Part shown: positions 60,647 through 64,000 of the stretch, in pieces
Layout of the letters: every line of letters begins with the position of its first letter
Numbering within the stretch: the first letter of the stretch is position 1
Position numbers and translations under genes: made by a program
Assembly (NCBI GenBank): GCA_934132775.1
Contig: CAKPAA010000001.1
Location: 85,725 to 149,724 of the forward strand
Direction: 5' to 3'
Source: an uncultured Clostridia bacterium
GTDB taxonomy: Bacteria > Bacillota > Clostridia > TANB77 > UBA1234
Length of the DNA stretch: 64,000 nt
Notes under the pieces: generated by a model
Told to the model about the DNA's origin: nothing
The model's input: only the letters and a program-made list of their open reading frames with translations
Databases searched by the model: none

Positions 60647-63268
60647 TTATTTTAAACTTTCTATTCTATCTAATGTTTTCTTCAACAATTCTTCATATTT
60701 TACCTTCTTAGCTTTCTCTTCATCTATCTTAGCTTGAGGAGCTTTGGCAATAAAGCCTTCATTAGATAACATCTTTTCAACTCTCTTAATCTCATTTTCA
60801 TAAGTTAATTTTTCTTTTTCAAGTCTTTCAACTTCCTGTGCTATATCAACCAATTCATCAAATGGAATATAGATTTCAACACCAGGTACAGCAAGTGATA
60901 TTGCATTTTCTGGAATATCTTTTTTCTCATCCTTTATAACAATATTATCTGCAGAAGCTAGTTTCTCAATAAAACCTCTACCTTCTTCTATTGCTCTTGC
61001 ATTCTTAGTTATGAATATTAAACTAGCCTTTCTAGATGGTGCAACATTCATATTAGCACGAATATTACGAACGCCCTTAATAATCTCTTTTACAAGCTCA
61101 ATTTCCTCTTGCTCAGCTTTGTACTCATTTTCCTCACAATACTTTGGCCATTCTGAAACCATGATACTTTCATCATTATGTTTCAAATTCATATAAATCT
61201 CTTCTGTTATAAATGGCATAAATGGATGAAGTAATTTTAAAGCAATTTTCAAAATCTCATTTAATGTATATAGAGCTTCATCTCTCGTTTCATTAGTCAT
61301 ATCATAAAGTCTTGGTTTAATCATTTCGATATACCAGTCACAAAGTTCATCACGAATAAATTCCATAATCTTTTGAATTGCAACACCAAATTCATATTTA
61401 TCCATACAGTCAGTTACTTCCTTTATAACTGTATTTGCTTTTCCAATTATCCACTTATCTTCCAAAGCAAGCTTGTTTTTGTCGCATTTTAATTCAGCAT
61501 CACCAATATTCATTATTGCAAATCTAGAAGCATTCCAAAGTTTATTTGCAAAGTTTCTTCCAGCCTCAACTTTTTCAGGCAAATATCTAGTATCATTTCC
61601 TGGGGCTGTTCCTTGAACTAGTGCATATCTAAATGAATCAGCACCATATTCATCAATAACAACTAATGGGTCAACACCATTTCCAAGTGACTTAGACATC
61701 TTTCTTCCAAGCTCATCACGAACTAAGCCGTGTATTAAAACGTGCTTAAATGGAACTTTGCCAGTGTGTTCAATACTAGAAAATAACATTCTTGCAACCC
61801 AGAAGAAAATAATATCATAACCAGTTACAAGCACATCAGTTGGGAAGAACTTTTCAAAATCTGGTGTTTTCTCTGGCCAGCCAAGTGTAGCAAAAGGCCA
61901 CAATGCAGAACTAAACCAAGTATCAAGAGTATCCTCATCTTGGTGCATATGTCCACCACATTTAGGACAAACTTTAACTTCTTCCTCAGAAACAACCATC
62001 TCACCACATTCATCACAATAATATGCAGGAATTCTGTGTCCCCACCATAATTGTCTCGAAATACACCAGTCTCTTACATTATCCATAAAACTAAAATATG
62101 TCTTATCAAATCTTTCAGGAATAAACTTCATTTCACCACTTCTAACTGCATCGTTAGCAGGTTTTGCAAGCCCATCCATTTTAACAAACCATTGCTTAGA
62201 AAGAGCCGGTTCAACTGTGTCGTGGCAACGATAACATTTACCAACATTATGAGTATAATTTTCAGTTTTTACTAAAACACCAAGCTTTTCAAGATCCTCA
62301 ACAATAGCTTTTCTAGCAGTTAATCTGTCCATCCCCTCATATTTGGGTACAAGTCCATTCATATGAGCATCATCTGTAAATACTTTTATAACTTCCAAAT
62401 TATGACGAAGACCAACTTCATAATCGTTAGGGTCGTGAGCAGGAGTTATTTTAACAGCACCCGTTCCAAACTCTTTTTCAACATAAGTATCAGCAACAAT
62501 TGGTATCTCTTTATTCATAATCGGTAACACAACTGTTTTACCAATTAAATGCGTATATCTTTCATCGTCTGGATGTACAGCAACAGCAGTATCGCCAAGC
62601 ATTGTTTCAGGTCTAGTAGTTGCAACAATTATTTCATCCTTACCATCAGGCGTTTTGTATGCAATGTGCCATAAATGTCCAGCTTCCTCTTCATATTCAA
62701 CCTCAGCATCAGAAATTGAAGTTAAACATTTAGGGCACCAGTTAACCATTCTTTCGCCTTTATATATTAAACCTTTATTATACAAATCAACAAAAACTTT
62801 CTTAACGGCACGAGTTAAGTGTTCATCCATAGTAAAGCTTTCCCTAGACCAATCACAAGAAACGCCCATTTTTCTAAGTTGCATAAGAATTCTTCCACCA
62901 TATTCTTTTTTCCAGTCCCAAGCTCTCTCTAAAAACTTTTCTCTGCCTAATTCCTCTTTTGTTATGCCTTCTTCTCTCATTTTAGCAACAATTTTAGCTT
63001 CTGTTGCAATACTTGCGTGATCAACACCAGGAACCCAAAGAGTTTCAAAGCCTTGCATTCTCTTATATCTAACAATAATATCTTGCAACGTATTGTCCAT
63101 ACCGTGTCCCATATGTAATGCACCAGTAATATTTGGAGGTGGCATTACAATTGAAAAAGCTTTTTTGTTACTTTTATTATTAGCTTCAAAATATCTCTTT
63201 TCAATCCAATTATCATAAATCCTTTGTTCAAAATCCTTTGGTTCATAAGTCTTACCTAATACATTCAT
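60647..63268 (-). CDS. valS: Valine-tRNA ligase
   Basis: An 873-residue class I synthetase. HIGH is in PPPNITGALHMGHGMD, and KMSKS in GRKMSKSLGNGVDP. A zinc-site CDECGEMV/CPKCGGH lies between, and an editing domain with TTRPETMLGDTAVAVHP follows the first half. The C-terminal coiled coil (VERLEKEKLTYENEIKRVEKML) is present. ATG follows GAGAGG. A T-box leader is upstream, so valine starvation should raise expression. Confidence 0.98.
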   Translation of the reverse strand: MNVLGKTYEPKDFEQRIYDNWIEKRYFEANNKSNKKAFSIVMPPPNITGALHMGHGMDNTLQDIIVRYKRMQGFETLWVPGVDHASIATEAKIVAKMREEGITKEELGREKFLERAWDWKKEYGGRILMQLRKMGVSCDWSRESFTMDEHLTRAVKKVFVDLYNKGLIYKGERMVNWCPKCLTSISDAEVEYEEEAGHLWHIAYKTPDGKDEIIVATTRPETMLGDTAVAVHPDDERYTHLIGKTVVLPIMNKEIPIVADTYVEKEFGTGAVKITPAHDPNDYEVGLRHNLEVIKVFTDDAHMNGLVPKYEGMDRLTARKAIVEDLEKLGVLVKTENYTHNVGKCYRCHDTVEPALSKQWFVKMDGLAKPANDAVRSGEMKFIPERFDKTYFSFMDNVRDWCISRQLWWGHRIPAYYCDECGEMVVSEEEVKVCPKCGGHMHQDEDTLDTWFSSALWPFATLGWPEKTPDFEKFFPTDVLVTGYDIIFFWVARMLFSSIEHTGKVPFKHVLIHGLVRDELGRKMSKSLGNGVDPLVVIDEYGADSFRYALVQGTAPGNDTRYLPEKVEAGRNFANKLWNASRFAIMNIGDAELKCDKNKLALEDKWIIGKANTVIKEVTDCMDKYEFGVAIQKIMEFIRDELCDWYIEMIKPRLYDMTNETRDEALYTLNEILKIALKLLHPFMPFITEEIYMNLKHNDESIMVSEWPKYCEENEYKAEQEEIELVKEIIKGVRNIRANMNVAPSRKASLIFITKNARAIEEGRGFIEKLASADNIVIKDEKKDIPENAISLAVPGVEIYIPFDELVDIAQEVERLEKEKLTYENEIKRVEKMLSNEGFIAKAPQAKIDEEKAKKVKYEELLKKTLDRIESLK

Positions 63269-63395
63269 CTAAAAACCTCTCCTATCTTTTTTATTTTTGT
63301 TTACAATATAAACACCTTAAAAAACGTGTATGTTTTCAAACCTCTTAATCAATTATTTAGCAGTTATAAAAAATCTGTGAATAATCCCTTTCTTA

Positions 63396-63579
63396 CTAAT
63401 CATTCAATAACATAACTAGTGCTCCTACAACAGCAAGAGTAAATCCCATCATCTTCATACCTAGAACTGTCACGTTCTCCTCACCAAAATTCAAATACTT
63501 CTTAACAAGTCTTCTCGAATCAAACACCATAAAAAGACCGCCCAAGCACAACAAGTCCACTAATTATATTTAAAACCAT
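63396..63579 (-). pseudogene. Frameshifted micro-ORF for a small two-helix membrane protein
   Basis: An ATG behind AAGGATGTGAG opens MVLNIISGLVVL and ends at once in the original frame. One extra G in a GGG run (minus strand; plus-strand CCC at 63541-63543) shifts the frame; removing it gives GLVVLGGLFMVFDSRRLVKKY and a second helix GFTLAVVGALVMLLND. The span is 184 nt, which is 61 codons plus one base. It lies between the T-box and valS. Sequence error, true decay and programmed frameshifting cannot be separated here. Confidence 0.55.
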
Positions 63580-63605
63580 AAACTCACATCCTTACTAAAA
63601 GCAGA

Positions 63606-63860
63606 AAAACAAAAAAGTAACCCCACCCACAAAGGGCGAAGTTACTCGCGTTACCACCTTAATTTATGACACTTCTCATAAAAAGCATCACCTCAAAACA
63701 TTTAACGTATGTCAACCGTCAAAGCCTACTAAAATTCAGCAACGAAGCTCCCAAGCTACCTTCAACTAGCATAATTTAGAAAAGCTCACAGCTCAATAAC
63801 TTTTCCTCTCTCAAAATTTGTTTTAGTCTACTCCTCTTGTTCTCAGCCTTTAACACTATG
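63606..63860 (-). promoter_or_regulatory. T-box leader (tRNA-Val-responsive), upstream of valS
   Basis: On the minus strand the T-box motif AAGGTGGTAACGCGAG (63645-63660) precedes a terminator hairpin (AGTAAC 63616-63621 with GTTACT 63641-63646, then six T residues). Upstream is a long stem I with UAAAA/UUUUA next to GUA (complement at 63727-63729), a likely valine specifier followed by a purine. Uncharged tRNA-Val would favour the antiterminator. The terminator-to-valS gap is 337 bp, longer than usual, and holds the micro-ORF. Confidence 0.88.
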
Positions 63861-63866
63861 TCGCAA

Positions 63867-63895
63867 TTATACAACAAAAAAATACAAAAGTAAAC
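63867..63895 (-). promoter_or_regulatory. Predicted sigma-A promoter of the valS T-box unit
   Basis: On the minus strand TTTACT (63890-63895), a 17-nt spacer and a consensus TATAAT (63867-63872). I see nothing else in 63896-64000. Confidence 0.75.
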
Positions 63896-64000
63896 ATGTT
63901 ATTTTATTTAAGACAAAATATTCTTGTAGGTTAATCAATCATTTGTCACAAAATATTTAAAAATATATATTTTGAGTACCAAGCATGTCTTATGCTGATT

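Noticed and set aside
1..64000. CRISPR arrays, insertion sequences, integrases or replication origin
   Set aside because: No regularly spaced direct repeats, transposase or recombinase motifs, or DnaA-box clusters were noticed in the window.

Overview
The window is AT-rich DNA from an anaerobic, endospore-forming Firmicute of the class Clostridia, probably an uncultured gut-type lineage. The evidence is a complete spoIIIAA-AH operon, spoIIAA-spoIIAB-sigF, yabP-yabQ, a small acid-soluble spore protein, sleB, PolC-type DNA polymerase III, a T-box in front of valS, SLH-domain envelope proteins and strong Shine-Dalgarno sites. Almost all genes lie on the minus strand. The plus strand carries two tRNAs, a candidate small RNA and two short genes. 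I see no rRNA, CRISPR array, insertion sequence or prophage.

Layout from left to right. 1-2.3 kb: the N-terminal part of a TGS-uridine-kinase-like protein and miaB. 2.3-8.5 kb: a zinc-ribbon protein, efp and the spoIIIA operon (feeding tube between mother cell and forespore). 8.7-10.1 kb: sleB and a CNNM-like membrane protein. 10.14-10.68 kb: a GC-rich, gene-free block that folds into nested perfect stems, a candidate large structured RNA. 10.8-15.4 kb: the gap-pgk-tpiA-gpmI glycolytic operon. 15.6-22.9 kb: a small unknown gene, tRNA-Leu, helD, mtaB, a metallophosphoesterase and a beta-CASP metallo-hydrolase. 23-30 kb: DUF4363/DUF421 proteins, a small holin-like membrane protein, a MacB-type ABC exporter, a CYTH protein and a carbohydrate-binding protein. 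30.2-37.2 kb: tRNA-Trp, then hemW, whiA, prmC, a DUF1385 protein, rpmE, an inserted unknown gene, and rho.

37.4-44 kb: rluB with two unknown genes, glgA, rluD, lspA and an unknown partner, an HD hydrolase and a TIGR04086 membrane protein. 44-51.4 kb: a rubredoxin-like protein, a Cof-type HAD phosphatase, two SLH-anchored envelope proteins, a spore DNA-binding protein, hpf and a DUF1294 protein. 51.5-56.5 kb: polC, a divergent plus-strand small RNA and divIC. 56.6-59.7 kb: yabQ, yabP, a membrane protein and the spoIIA operon. 59.9-63.9 kb: a Cys-rich protein, valS, a frameshifted micro-ORF and the valS T-box leader.

Most genes are housekeeping or sporulation genes. The unexplained parts are the ~540-nt structured element at 10144-10680, the ~230-nt plus-strand RNA unit at 55.87-56.10 kb, and three self-contained single-gene units (15.6-16.0, 21.1-22.95 and 34.8-35.65 kb). 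Each of these units has its own sigma-A promoter with a 17-bp spacer, its own downstream hairpin, and base composition richer in GC and CpG than its neighbours. All family calls are from reading the sequence; no database search was possible.
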